Assembly (NCBI RefSeq): GCF_036030735.1 | Contig: NZ_CP107928.1 | Coordinates: forward strand, 1-64,000 | Direction of reading: 5' to 3' | Length of the DNA stretch: 64,000 nucleotides | From: Streptomyces sp. NBC_00425 | GTDB taxonomy: Bacteria > Actinomycetota > Actinomycetes > Streptomycetales > Streptomycetaceae | Shown here: positions 25,508-32,754 of the stretch, one piece after another | Numbering within the stretch: position 1 is the first letter of the stretch | Layout of the letters: each line of letters opens with the position of its first letter | Notes under the pieces: model-generated | What the model was told of the DNA's origin: nothing | The model's database searches: none | What the model saw: the letters and a program-made list of their open reading frames with translations, nothing else | Position numbers and translations under genes: made by a program

Positions 25508-26446
25508 ATGCAGCGGATGCAGCGGATGCAGCGGGCCGCCGGCGTGATCGTCGGCTCAGCGGTGGGTGACGCCCTGGGCGGCCCCTTCGAGTTCGGCCCC
25601 CGGGGAGCCTTCTCCGCGCGGTTCCCCTCCCCCGGCTCGGGTGGCGAGATGTGCGGAGGCGGCGGCTGGGATCCCGGCGAGGCGACCGACGACACGCAGA
25701 TGGCCGTCCTGGTCGCGGAGTCCCTGCTCGAGCGGGGCGGTCTGGATCTGCCGGACGTCTTCGCCCGCTTCCAGCGGTGGGCGGCATCAGAGCCCAAGGA
25801 CATCGGCCTGCAGACCGAAGACGTCCTGACCAACGGCATGCCCTGGGATCTCGCCGCCGCGATCCATTCCCAGGTCAACCGGAGAGCAGCCGGAAACGGC
25901 TCCCTGATGCGGGCGTCGACCTCCGCGGTCCACTTCGCAGCCGCCGGCCGGGAAGCCACCATGGACGCGGCCCGGCGCATCGCCGCCCTCACCCACGGCG
26001 ACCGCGCGGCCTGGGAAGGCACCGCGATCTTCCACGAGCTCATTCGCGTCGCGTTCGAGGGCAGCGACCCCCTCGCGGCGCTTCCGGACATCCTGGCTCA
26101 CGTCCACCCCGACCACCGTGATCGCTACGCCACCGTCCTCGCGGCCGACTGGCACCCCGACCAGGCGACCGAGTTCAACGGCGCCGTCTGGCCCTGCCTG
26201 GGCTCCGCCGTCTGGGCCCTGCGGACCACCTCCGGCTTCGAGGACGCGATGCGCGCGGCGATCGACCTCGGCGGTGACACGGACACCGTCGCCGCGGTGA
26301 CCGGAGGCCTCGCGGGGGCGTACTACGGGCTGGACGCCGTCCCCGACCGCTGGACCCGGCCGCTGCACGTTCCCCTCCCCGGATTCGACGGACGGGTGCT
26401 GCACCTGGAAGATCTGCTCCATCTTGCGCACCGGCTCGGAGGCTGA
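25508..26446 (+). CDS. ADP-ribosylglycohydrolase family protein (DraG-like)
   Basis: A 312-aa protein. It has AAGVIVGSAVGDALGGPFEF at the start, the metal ligands ATDDTQMAVLVAESLLERGG (first DDT motif, about residue 60) and AIDLGGDTDTVAAVTGGLAG (second, about 257) that bind two Mg/Mn ions, and GNGSLMRASTSAVHF in between. These are the signatures of DraG/ARH hydrolases that remove ADP-ribose from proteins or act on ADP-ribosyl compounds. The N-terminus has three in-frame ATGs in a 9-bp repeat (MQRMQRMQR), so the exact start is open. It stands alone between the desaturase operon and the tRNA-like region. Confidence 0.88.
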   Translation: MQRMQRMQRAAGVIVGSAVGDALGGPFEFGPRGAFSARFPSPGSGGEMCGGGGWDPGEATDDTQMAVLVAESLLERGGLDLPDVFARFQRWAASEPKDIGLQTEDVLTNGMPWDLAAAIHSQVNRRAAGNGSLMRASTSAVHFAAAGREATMDAARRIAALTHGDRAAWEGTAIFHELIRVAFEGSDPLAALPDILAHVHPDHRDRYATVLAADWHPDQATEFNGAVWPCLGSAVWALRTTSGFEDAMRAAIDLGGDTDTVAAVTGGLAGAYYGLDAVPDRWTRPLHVPLPGFDGRVLHLEDLLHLAHRLGG

Positions 26447-26569
26447 CCCGGGTGCTGCCGCGCACTCTCCACCGGCCCCGGCCCTCAGCCGCCGTCGCCC
26501 GACCGGTGGCTCCGCGAAGAGGACGACTCCCTCGCGTCGCACAGCACAAGCCGCGGGCCGGAACGTGAC

Positions 26570-26602
26570 GGAGCCCGGAAGCATGTCCAGCTCCCGGGCT
26601 CC
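26570..26602. terminator. Hairpin downstream of the ADP-ribosylglycohydrolase gene
   Basis: A 9-bp stem GGAGCCCGG (26570-26578) and CCGGGCTCC (26594-26602) around a 15-base loop, about 120 bases after the stop. It lies between that gene and the minus-strand tRNA-like region, so it could end transcription from either side. Confidence 0.45.
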
Positions 26603-26643
26603 AGCTTGCCACCCATTTGCGCACACCGACGGCGTTTAAGAAC

Positions 26644-26744
26644 CGCGGGTCATGTTGAGATCGACGTGTTCTGCCTTTGAACTACAGCGCCACGAGAGAG
26701 GCGCCGAGGGGACTTGAACCCCCATCCGTCGATGTTCGCCCACG
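26644..26744 (-). tRNA. Putative circularly permuted tRNA gene, anticodon CUC (Glu-like)
   Basis: On the minus strand the 3' half comes first: anticodon-stem strand CGACG (26731-26727), T-arm GGGGG-TTCAAGT-CCCCT, 3' acceptor strand CGGCGCC, discriminator T at 26699. After 7 bases comes the 5' half: acceptor GGCGCTG (26691-26685), TA, D-arm GTTC-AAAGGCA-GAAC, A26, anticodon-stem strand CGTCG, loop ATCTCAA with U33 and anticodon CUC. Acceptor pairs are 7/7 (one G-U), D-stem 4/4, anticodon stem 5/5. No CCA is encoded. The flanks CCCGCG (26649-26644) and CGTGGG (26744-26739) can pair as an outer helix. Read in normal order with its neighbour, the stems do not pair. All pairing was done by eye. 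Confidence 0.6.
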
Positions 26745-26789
26745 CTCGGTCGATCCGGTGTTCGGCGGCGAATACTGAGACTGGAGCGA

Positions 26790-26893
26790 GAATCTGAGTT
26801 TCACGGGGCCGCCTCTGCCAGGCTTGGGCCACCCCCGCACGTGGTGCGGGGAGAGGGATTCGAACCCCCAACTGACACCCCTTCATCAGCTTC
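26790..26893 (-). tRNA. Putative circularly permuted tRNA gene, anticodon GAA (Phe-like)
   Basis: Minus strand, 3' half first: anticodon-stem strand GGGGT (26881-26877), 7-base variable region, T-arm GGGGG-TTCGAAT-CCCTC, 3' acceptor TCCCCGC, discriminator A and encoded CCA (26844-26842). Only 3 bases later the 5' half begins: acceptor GCGGGGG (26838-26832), TG, D-arm GCCCAAGCCTGGCAGAGGC, then anticodon-stem strand GCCCC and loop GTGAAAC with U33 and anticodon GAA. Acceptor 7/7 and anticodon stem 5/5 pair (one G-U each). Beyond the loop, TCAG-A-TTC (26797-26790) can pair with GAA-G-CTGA (26893-26886). A7-base variable region is odd. It could be a decayed tRNA array, but the matched stems argue for permutation. 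Confidence 0.6.
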
Positions 26894-26924
26894 AACATCA
26901 GTTTCAGCTTGCGCTCATCGCGCA

Positions 26925-26945
26925 CCCTCCGCTCGCGACGGAGGG
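26925..26945. terminator. Hairpin between the conserved gene and the tRNA-like region
   Basis: A 7-bp stem CCCTCCG (26925-26931) and CGGAGGG (26939-26945) with a 7-base loop, starting 12 bases after the stop of the minus-strand gene at 26958. It could terminate that gene or mark a processing point of a joint transcript with the tRNA-like genes. Confidence 0.5.
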
Positions 26946-26957
26946 CGTGTGTGGAGG

Positions 26958-27689
26958 CTACCGGAACAGGTAGCCGAATACCGCGTCGCCGACCCGCTGG
27001 TCGGTGACCTCGGTGTTGTTCGCCTCCTCGCGGGCGAACTTGACGGACTGCTGGAGCTTCTCAACACGGTCGAGGAGCTCGTTGACCCGCCGGGCCGGCA
27101 GCGCGCCGGAGAACTTCACCGTGGTCCAGTAACCGACCGGGACGTCCTCGTAGTACACCTCGACCTGCGCCGGGTGCTTCTCCGTGGCCTCGGCCTTCAC
27201 GTGGTTGCGCGGAACCTTCTTCGTGCGGATGGTCCGCACCGGGTCCGTCTTCCACGAGTCCGTCGAGGGGTCCAGGTTCCAGGACTCGGAGGCGTCGAGC
27301 ACTGGCAGCTTGCGCACGAAGGTGTGCAGGTCGGTGAGTTGCTTCTCCAGGAACAACAGGTAGGGGACGGGCACCTGGGGCAACAGCACCGTACCGTCGA
27401 CCACCACGTCCGCGGCCGCGGACCGGTTCGCCCAGTCCTTCGTCGCGGTCACGTCGAAGAGCCGCGTCAGCGTCCCGGCGGTCGCCCGCAGAGCGTCCTC
27501 GGCCTTGATCTGCACCCGCGTGGACTCGGGCGGCAGCTGCTCGCCCTCCTCGTCCTTGGGCTGGTAGGTCCGGGAGATGCCGGCCAGCAGGGCGGGCTTC
27601 TGCACGTCCTGGTGAGCCTGGGTGAGCTCCTGAAGGGCCTTGGACTTGACGCCCTTTTCGACTGCGATGATCTGGTTCAGCTTCGGCAC
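26958..27689 (-). CDS. Conserved uncharacterised actinobacterial protein, 243 aa
   Basis: It begins MPKLNQIIAVEKGVKSKALQ and is rich in Lys, Glu and Thr, with few hydrophobic runs and no membrane segment. Conserved-looking blocks are LLAGISRTYQPKDEEGEQLP, GTLTRLFDVTATKDWANRSA, VPYLLFLEKQLTDLHTFVRK and PVGYWTTVKFSGALPARRVN, ending in a helical region. I recall close relatives across actinobacteria but no known function. It reads toward the two permuted-tRNA-like sequences, which begin 65 bases after its stop. Its GC and codon use look slightly less extreme than in neighbouring genes. A nucleic-acid role is possible but unsupported by any motif. Confidence 0.8.
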   Translation of the reverse strand: MPKLNQIIAVEKGVKSKALQELTQAHQDVQKPALLAGISRTYQPKDEEGEQLPPESTRVQIKAEDALRATAGTLTRLFDVTATKDWANRSAAADVVVDGTVLLPQVPVPYLLFLEKQLTDLHTFVRKLPVLDASESWNLDPSTDSWKTDPVRTIRTKKVPRNHVKAEATEKHPAQVEVYYEDVPVGYWTTVKFSGALPARRVNELLDRVEKLQQSVKFAREEANNTEVTDQRVGDAVFGYLFR

Positions 27690-27996
27690 ACGGCGAACCT
27701 AACAACCCCGCGCCGCACGCACATCCGATTAAACGCCTGCCCCGTCATTTCCGCCTGAGAGGGCGGGGCGGCGAGTGTGAGCCCGGACCGGGGCGCGAAG
27801 GTCACCGACCCTGCTTCCGCAGCGACGTGTGCGATCGGACGTCCGGCGTCGACCCGCAGGCAGAGGCGCAGCCGTCCTTCGGGGGCCGGCGGTGCGCTGC
27901 GGTGTCCTCTGCTGGTGGCGCTGCTGGACTCGGCGGCCGCGGCTCCGCGGGAGCCCTGGGGTCTCGGGGCTCCCGCGTGAGCGGCTGTGCGTGGTG
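27690..27996. other. Intergenic region with a hairpin
   Basis: 307 bases between two minus-strand genes. The half near 27690-27730 is comparatively AT-rich (ACATCCGATTAAACGCC) and should hold the promoter of the 243-aa protein gene. The other half holds the hairpin at 27946-27977. No gene is supported. Confidence 0.4.
27946..27977. terminator. Hairpin terminator of the VOC gene
   Basis: A perfect 11-bp stem CGCGGGAGCCC (27946-27956) with GGGCTCCCGCG (27967-27977) and a 10-base loop, 19 bases beyond the stop of the minus-strand VOC gene. Confidence 0.7.
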
Positions 27997-28395
27997 TCAG
28001 CGTGCGAACTTTTCGATGGCCGCCGGGGTGACGGGGGTGAAGAAGTTGACGAGGTTGCCGTCGGGGTCGCGCAACAGCAGCGAGCGGTTGCCCCAGGGCA
28101 TCGTGGTGGGCTCGTTGACGAAGTCGGTGACGAAGCCGGTCAGGTTCTGGTGAACGCGGTCCACGTCGTCGACGAGGAACTCGGTGATCACGCTGTGGTT
28201 GTCCGCCGGGCGGGCAGAGCCCGGGGCGAACAGCGGGACCGTGCGGGTGCCGGCGATCGCGAGGGTCGCGCCCGCGGTCCTGAGTTCGGCGAAGTCCTCG
28301 GTGACCCGTGTCGCCTGCATCCCTGTGGCTCGCTCGTAGAACTCGACGAGGCGTGCGACGTCGCTGGTGATGATGCGGATCGAGACGAAGTCCAT
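27997..28395 (-). CDS. VOC family (glyoxalase/bleomycin-resistance-like) protein
   Basis: A 132-aa protein with the VOC beta-alpha-beta-beta-beta pattern twice: MDFVSIRIITSDVARLVEFY, GATLAIAGTRTVPLF, then VITEFLVDDVDRVHQNLTGF and RSLLLRDPDGNLVNFFTPV. The DPDGNLVNFF motif, with a Glu/Asn position for metal, is typical. It could be a small-molecule enzyme or binding protein; the substrate is unknown. The start at 28395 has AAGGAGA upstream. The gene is divergent from the HTH-WYL regulator at 28489, which very likely regulates it. Confidence 0.85.
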   Translation of the reverse strand: MDFVSIRIITSDVARLVEFYERATGMQATRVTEDFAELRTAGATLAIAGTRTVPLFAPGSARPADNHSVITEFLVDDVDRVHQNLTGFVTDFVNEPTTMPWGNRSLLLRDPDGNLVNFFTPVTPAAIEKFAR

Positions 28396-28488
28396 GGGAA
28401 TCTCCTTGGCCGTGCTGGGGGCGTACATGTCGCAGGCTAGGAGAAATAGGGGACAGAATCGGTCCTGTATTCGCGTTAGGCTGCGAAC

Positions 28489-29478
28489 ATGCCACGACCC
28501 ACCGGCCGCGTACTGACGCTCCTGGAGCTGCTGCAGTCGGGCGGCACCCGGACTGTGGCCGAGCTCGCCGACCGTCTCGGCGTCGAAGGGCGCACGGTGC
28601 GGCGGTATGTGGGCCAGCTGATCGACCTGGACGTGCCCGTGGAGTCGGTGCGCGGCCGCTACGGCGGGTACCGGCTGGCTCCCGGGTACCGGTTGCCTCC
28701 GCTCATGCTCAGCGACGACGAGGCGCTGGCCGTGCTGCTCGGTCTGGTCGCCGGCCGCCGGGCGGGGCTGACGACGGCGGAGCGCACGGCGAACGAGACG
28801 GCGTCGGCGAAGATCCGGCGGGTGCTGCCCCAGCACATCGCGCGCCGGCTCGACGCCCTCCTGGAAGCTCTCGCCTTCACGGATCAGCCCGGCGAGCTGG
28901 ATCACCCGGGCACCGGGCTCCTGCTCACCGTCGCCGATGCGGTGCGCCACCGTCGGCCGGTCTCGATCCGCTACACCGACCGCGACGGACGGCGCAGCGA
29001 ACGCACCCTGCACGCGTACGGGATCGTCGCCCATGCGGGCCGGTGGTACGTCACGGGCAAGGACGCCCAGGTCGGCGAGGACCGGACCTTCCGGCTCGAT
29101 CGCATCGCGGACGCGAGGACCCTGCCCGGCTCATTCGAAGCGCCCGTGGGTGCCGATCCGGCGCAGCGCGTGTTGTCAGGGTTCGCCACGGCCGAGTACC
29201 AGCACGAGGTGACCTTGCGGATCCACGGGACAGTCGAGCAGATCCGCGCGCACCTGCCCGCCGGCGTCGCGAGCCTGGAGGAGCACGAGCCCGCGGCCGG
29301 CCAGGACGCGGCGGCCGAGCGCTGGCTGCGCGTCGAGCTGCGGGCGCAGCGGCTCGACTGGTTGCCTCGGACACTCGCCTCACTCGACCGGCCGTTTGTC
29401 ATCGAGCGGCCCGCTGAACTGCGCGACCTCGTCATCGCGCTCGCCGATCGCCTCACGTCCTGCGCCCGCCGAGCCTGA
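28489..29478 (+). CDS. YafY-type HTH and WYL-domain transcriptional regulator
   Basis: A 329-aa protein. The N-terminal winged HTH (VAELADRLGVEGRTVRRYVG, residues about 24-43) is followed by GRYGGYRLAPGYRLPPLML and a WYL domain (YGIVAHAGRWYVTGKDAQVG, TFRLDRIADARTL) and a C-terminal WCX-like region. WYL domains bind ligands or nucleic acid and control the HTH. It is divergent from the VOC gene with 93 bases between starts. It is the intact counterpart of the broken WYL regulator at 13272, and the two share family but not close sequence. Confidence 0.9.
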   Translation: MPRPTGRVLTLLELLQSGGTRTVAELADRLGVEGRTVRRYVGQLIDLDVPVESVRGRYGGYRLAPGYRLPPLMLSDDEALAVLLGLVAGRRAGLTTAERTANETASAKIRRVLPQHIARRLDALLEALAFTDQPGELDHPGTGLLLTVADAVRHRRPVSIRYTDRDGRRSERTLHAYGIVAHAGRWYVTGKDAQVGEDRTFRLDRIADARTLPGSFEAPVGADPAQRVLSGFATAEYQHEVTLRIHGTVEQIRAHLPAGVASLEEHEPAAGQDAAAERWLRVELRAQRLDWLPRTLASLDRPFVIERPAELRDLVIALADRLTSCARRA

Positions 29479-30049
29479 CGGCGAGGAACCCATGTCTTGA
29501 GACGGCACGGCCGGGGAGGTGATCGACGCGATCGCGTTCACGTGGCGTACCGGGATGCCGTGGACGGGATCCGGACCGGGGGGGGGAAGGTCGTGCTGCG
29601 GGGCCGTGGGCGTGGCCGGCCCGCGGGTCGGCCACGCCGGCGGCCGTTCAGGTCAGGGGCACAGGCCGCGGTCTCATGATGGTGTTCCCCCTGCTGGTCT
29701 CACGACGGGACGGCCGGTCGGCGCCGCCCACGCACAGTGAGACCGCACAGGGCCGCCGACCGTTGTGGGCTTCCTTGTCGCGGCCCTGTCGCTGCTGTCA
29801 CCACAGCCGTTACACCAACTGCGTGTCGTCCGGCCGTACTTGTGTCCCTCGCCGGGCTGGTCCGTCCGTTCGGCCGACGGGTTCGTCCTCTGCGACGGGC
29901 AGGACGGCGAGTATCCGGATGAGGACGCCGTCCCCGTCCACAGGACGAGGAGCCGGCCTGGGGCTGCAGTCCTCGCCCGGTCGCTCGCCGGCCCCGATCG
30001 GCCGGCCCGACGTGGTCCCGGGCACACGGCCGGGCACGGGACCGCGTCG
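29479..30049. other. Gene-poor stretch with a short transposase relic
   Basis: 571 bases. At about 29510-29575 on the plus strand the text GEVIDAIAFTWRTGMPW is a fragment of an IS5-like transposase N-terminus (the usual VIDAI.Y..RTG.PWRDLP). The rest, including several overlapping low-complexity frames on both strands, shows nothing else recognisable. It ends at the 3' end of the split peptidase gene. Confidence 0.5.
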
Positions 30050-30722
30050 TCAGGAGACCTTGTCGGCGGTGTTCGTGCGCGAGCAGCGGAGGGCGGTCTG
30101 CCAGTAGCAGGCGACCTGGACGAGTCCGTAGCGGTACTCGGTGCCGGTGCCGGCGATGGGCAGCGAGTCCCGGCCGAGTGTCCGCCGGATGTCACCGACG
30201 GCACCCCGGCAGTGTCCGGATGTCAGGCACAGCGCTGTCGCGGCGGAGACGAAGGGCGTGGCCATGCTCGTGCCGTCTTCGAAGCCGTAGTCTTCGCCCG
30301 GGGGCGTGGGGTGGGTGGGGAGGGTGGAGAGAATGCCGGCGCCGGGGGCCGCGATGTCGACCCAGGATGCTCCGTGGTTGGAGAAGCCGGCCTTCTGGTT
30401 GAACACGGTGGTGGCGGCCACGCTGATTGCTTCCGGGTAGGCAGCCGGGTAGTTCGGGGCGGTGGTGCCGTCGTTGCCCGCGGCGGCCACCAGGGTGACG
30501 CCTGCCCGGTCGGCCAGGCGGATCGCCTGGTGGAGCAGGAGGCTGTCCGGGGTCCTCAGACTCAGGTTGGCGACCCGGATGTTGTGGGCCTTGGCGTTCT
30601 GGACGAGCCAGTTCAGTCCGGCGATGAGGTCGGAGTTGAGCAGTGAGCCGTCGTCCTTGATGACTTTGACGTTCCACAGCCGGGTGCCGGGTGCGGCGCC
30701 TTCCGCTCCCACGCTGTTGTTG
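30050..30722 (-). pseudogene. Subtilisin-like (S8) peptidase, C-terminal fragment of a split gene
   Basis: This is the 3' part of a secreted S8 peptidase gene cut by the element at 30723-35535. It reads NNSVGAEGAAPGTRLWNVKV, VTLVAAAGNDGTTAPNYPAA (oxyanion Asn region) and FEDGTSMATPFVSAATALCL, where GTSMATP carries the catalytic Ser. Its continuation toward the N-terminus is at 35537-36207. The stop at 30050 gives a normal short C-terminus with two late Cys pairs. In isolation it lacks Asp, His and the signal peptide, so no active enzyme is expected. Confidence 0.9.
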
Positions 30723-30735
30723 AGTAGGTGTTTTT
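30723..30735 (+). repeat. Left terminal inverted repeat of the 4.8-kb element
   Basis: AGTAGGTGTTTTT, then GATCC. Exact inverse complement of 35523-35535. Confidence 0.88.
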
Positions 30736-30777
30736 GATCCCTGGCCGTGAGGTGGCTACGCCTGGATGATCTGAGTC

Positions 30778-31086
30778 GTGGGGGTTGGCGGGACGGCTCG
30801 GCGGTATTGCCGGGAGTGCGGTGATCCGCTTCCGCAGACGATGGCGGCGGAGGCGGTGTTCTGCTCGGGGCGGTGCAGGTCACGACGGTGGCGGAGGCTT
30901 CAGCAGACTCGCCAGCGGGTCATGGCGATGCAGCGGGGAGAGCAGGCGGAGTGCCCGGTCTGCGGGCGGTCGTGGACGGTAGGAGTGGAGCGGTCAAAGG
31001 CGGCGGTGTACTGCTCGGACCGTTGCCGGGTACGGGCCTGCCGCCAGCGGCGGGCGTCACGGAACGGCGTAACGGAAACGCCATAG
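30778..31086 (+). CDS. Small zinc-ribbon protein, 102 aa
   Basis: Two Cys-rich units: YCRECGDPLPQTMAAEAVFC-SGRC and CPVCGRSWTVG...VYCSDRC, each giving four Cys for one zinc, followed by basic stretches (RSRRWRRLQQTRQRV; RVRACRQRRASR) suited to nucleic-acid binding. The second ribbon resembles the end of the CGNR regulator at the other end of this element. The GTG at 30778 is the likely start; no strong ribosome binding site is seen. It begins about 40 bases inside the left repeat. It may be a regulator or accessory protein of the element. Confidence 0.6.
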   Translation: MGVGGTARRYCRECGDPLPQTMAAEAVFCSGRCRSRRWRRLQQTRQRVMAMQRGEQAECPVCGRSWTVGVERSKAAVYCSDRCRVRACRQRRASRNGVTETP

Positions 31087-31289
31087 CCGAACGCCTCGCC
31101 AACACCTCCAACACCCCAGGATTTGCAAGGTAGTTGGGAGCGACTGCCGAGCGCTTCGAGCGCCCCTGGTTCACGCCCTGCCCCGGCGTGTCGCGCGCGC
31201 GTCACGGTGGACAGTGACCGGGGCCGGCGCCCCTTTGATCGGTCCCGTCGTGGCGGCTGGGCCGGACCCGGGCGAGGACGGTGGTCATC

Positions 31290-32300
31290 ATGACCGACGT
31301 GACCGACCGAATCGGGAACGTCACCCGGCAGCGTTACGAACAGCTCGTCACCCGGGCGAAGGAACTGATCGCGCAGATCGCCCGCTCGCAATTTGCCCTC
31401 GGTGACATGGCGTTGGAGATTGAGCCGATGAGGGCGGTGGGCGGGTCGATGCCGAACGGCACGGACGACCTGTTCACCGTGACGGAGTCGTTGCAGATGT
31501 TCGCGGACGACATCGGGGTGGAGCGCCGGACGGTGGAGGACTGGCGCTACACCGCCAACCGGTGGCCGGCCAAGCGCCGCAGGGAGGGCGTGTCGTTCAC
31601 TGTTCATCGCATCCTCGCGTCGGTCGTGGACGAGGACGAGCGGTGGGCGGCGATCGAGGACGCGCCGTTCAACCCGCGCACGGGGGCGAGGCAGTGGACG
31701 CCGGACGGCGCGAAGCGGGCCGTCGGCCAGCGGGTCGACCGGCCGGTCACGGTGGATGAGAAGGTCCAGGCCGTGGCCGACCTGACCCGTGATGACGAGG
31801 TCGCCGCCCAGGTCGCCACCGACCTGCTGAAGCGGCCGGCGGTCACCGAGCACGTCACTCCGGCCGAACGGGTGCGGGTCGTCACGGAGCTGACCCGGGA
31901 CGACACCGTCGCGCAGGAGGTCACCAGCAGTCTGCTGCGCCGCCCGGATGTCGCCCGGAAGACGATGCGGGACGACACCACCCGGATGCTCGTCAACCGC
32001 GCCCAGTTCGACAACTCCAACGAGACACGTGACAGGATCCGGGAGCGCACCCCGGCCGTCCGCGCGATCGAGCACACCATCGAGTACCTCGACCTGGTCG
32101 GCTCCTGCCACAACTTCGTAGCCACCCTGGGCCGCCTGGTCCCGCAGCTGCGGGGGCAGGAGTTCACCGAGGACGAACGTGAGACCGTCCGCCGGCAGAT
32201 CGGCCGGGTCCGCGCCGCGGCGGACTGGCTCGAAGGAGCCCTCGACAACGGCGAGTTCACCCTTGATGAGCAGCTGGTCCAGCTGCTCAAGGGCGAGTAG
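31290..32300 (+). CDS. RacO-like / DUF6192 family protein
   Basis: A 336-aa protein beginning MTDVTDRIGNVTRQRYEQLV. It has an HTH-like segment in FADDIGVERRTVEDWRYTAN (about residues 70-90) and repeats with the phrases TRDDEVAAQVATDLLKRP and TRDDTVAQEVTSSLLRRP. I recall this family (DUF6192, annotated RacO in Streptomyces) from plasmids and other mobile elements, with no defined function; a DNA-binding or partition-like role is inferred from the HTH. It is followed after 3 bases by the RacP-like gene, so they are one operon. The ATG at 31290 is preferred over the GTG at 31281. Confidence 0.75.
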   Translation: MTDVTDRIGNVTRQRYEQLVTRAKELIAQIARSQFALGDMALEIEPMRAVGGSMPNGTDDLFTVTESLQMFADDIGVERRTVEDWRYTANRWPAKRRREGVSFTVHRILASVVDEDERWAAIEDAPFNPRTGARQWTPDGAKRAVGQRVDRPVTVDEKVQAVADLTRDDEVAAQVATDLLKRPAVTEHVTPAERVRVVTELTRDDTVAQEVTSSLLRRPDVARKTMRDDTTRMLVNRAQFDNSNETRDRIRERTPAVRAIEHTIEYLDLVGSCHNFVATLGRLVPQLRGQEFTEDERETVRRQIGRVRAAADWLEGALDNGEFTLDEQLVQLLKGE

Positions 32301-32303
32301 GCC

Positions 32304-32717
32304 ATGCCGCGACGCCGGGAGGCCCGGCCGCTGTCCGAGCACTACGGCGACCTGGTCCGCGTCGCCCTGATGGAAGCACGCCCCGCCGGCCTGCACACCT
32401 ACCAGCTCATGGCCGCCACCCGCCTGACCCGCTCGCAGATCGGCCGCGGCATCCGGCACGTCCGCGACGTCGTCGCCGCGGAGAACCTGACGCCGATCAC
32501 ATGGACACGCCGCGACGGGTTCATGTTCTCCGACGACCCCGCGGACTGGATCGAGTACGACAAGCGGCAATTCCGGCAGATCCTCGGCCGCCTCACCCGG
32601 GTGATCACGGGCACGCTCGATCCGCACCTGGCCCGCTACCCCGACGACGAATGGGCCCAGCTCGCCACCGCCCAACTCACCGGCGTCCGCGCCACTCTTG
32701 CCCAGCTCTCCAAATAG
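32304..32717 (+). CDS. RacP-like protein
   Basis: A 137-aa protein with a winged-HTH-like first half (AGLHTYQLMAATRLTRSQIG, RGIRHVRDVVAAENLTPITW) and a helical second half (FRQILGRLTRVITGTLDPHL, DDEWAQLATAQLTGVRATLA). This matches proteins annotated RacP in Streptomyces, which travel with RacO/DUF6192 on mobile elements. It starts 4 bases after the RacO-like stop and presumably acts with it. The downstream transposase begins 37 bases later. Confidence 0.75.
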   Translation: MPRRREARPLSEHYGDLVRVALMEARPAGLHTYQLMAATRLTRSQIGRGIRHVRDVVAAENLTPITWTRRDGFMFSDDPADWIEYDKRQFRQILGRLTRVITGTLDPHLARYPDDEWAQLATAQLTGVRATLAQLSK

Positions 32718-32754
32718 CCTCTGCCCACCGCCGATCACCCCTGCTGAGCCCTCC

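Noticed and set aside
26650..26925. 91-aa minus-strand open frame across the tRNA-like region
   Set aside because: The translation reads through T-loops and acceptor stems; structure explains the sequence better than coding.
26644..26932. Ordinary tRNA read in the usual 5'-3' order across the two units
   Set aside because: The 5' half at 26838 and the next 3' half at 26731 do not pair in acceptor (GCGGGGG with CGGCGCC) or anticodon stem (GCCCC with CGACG).
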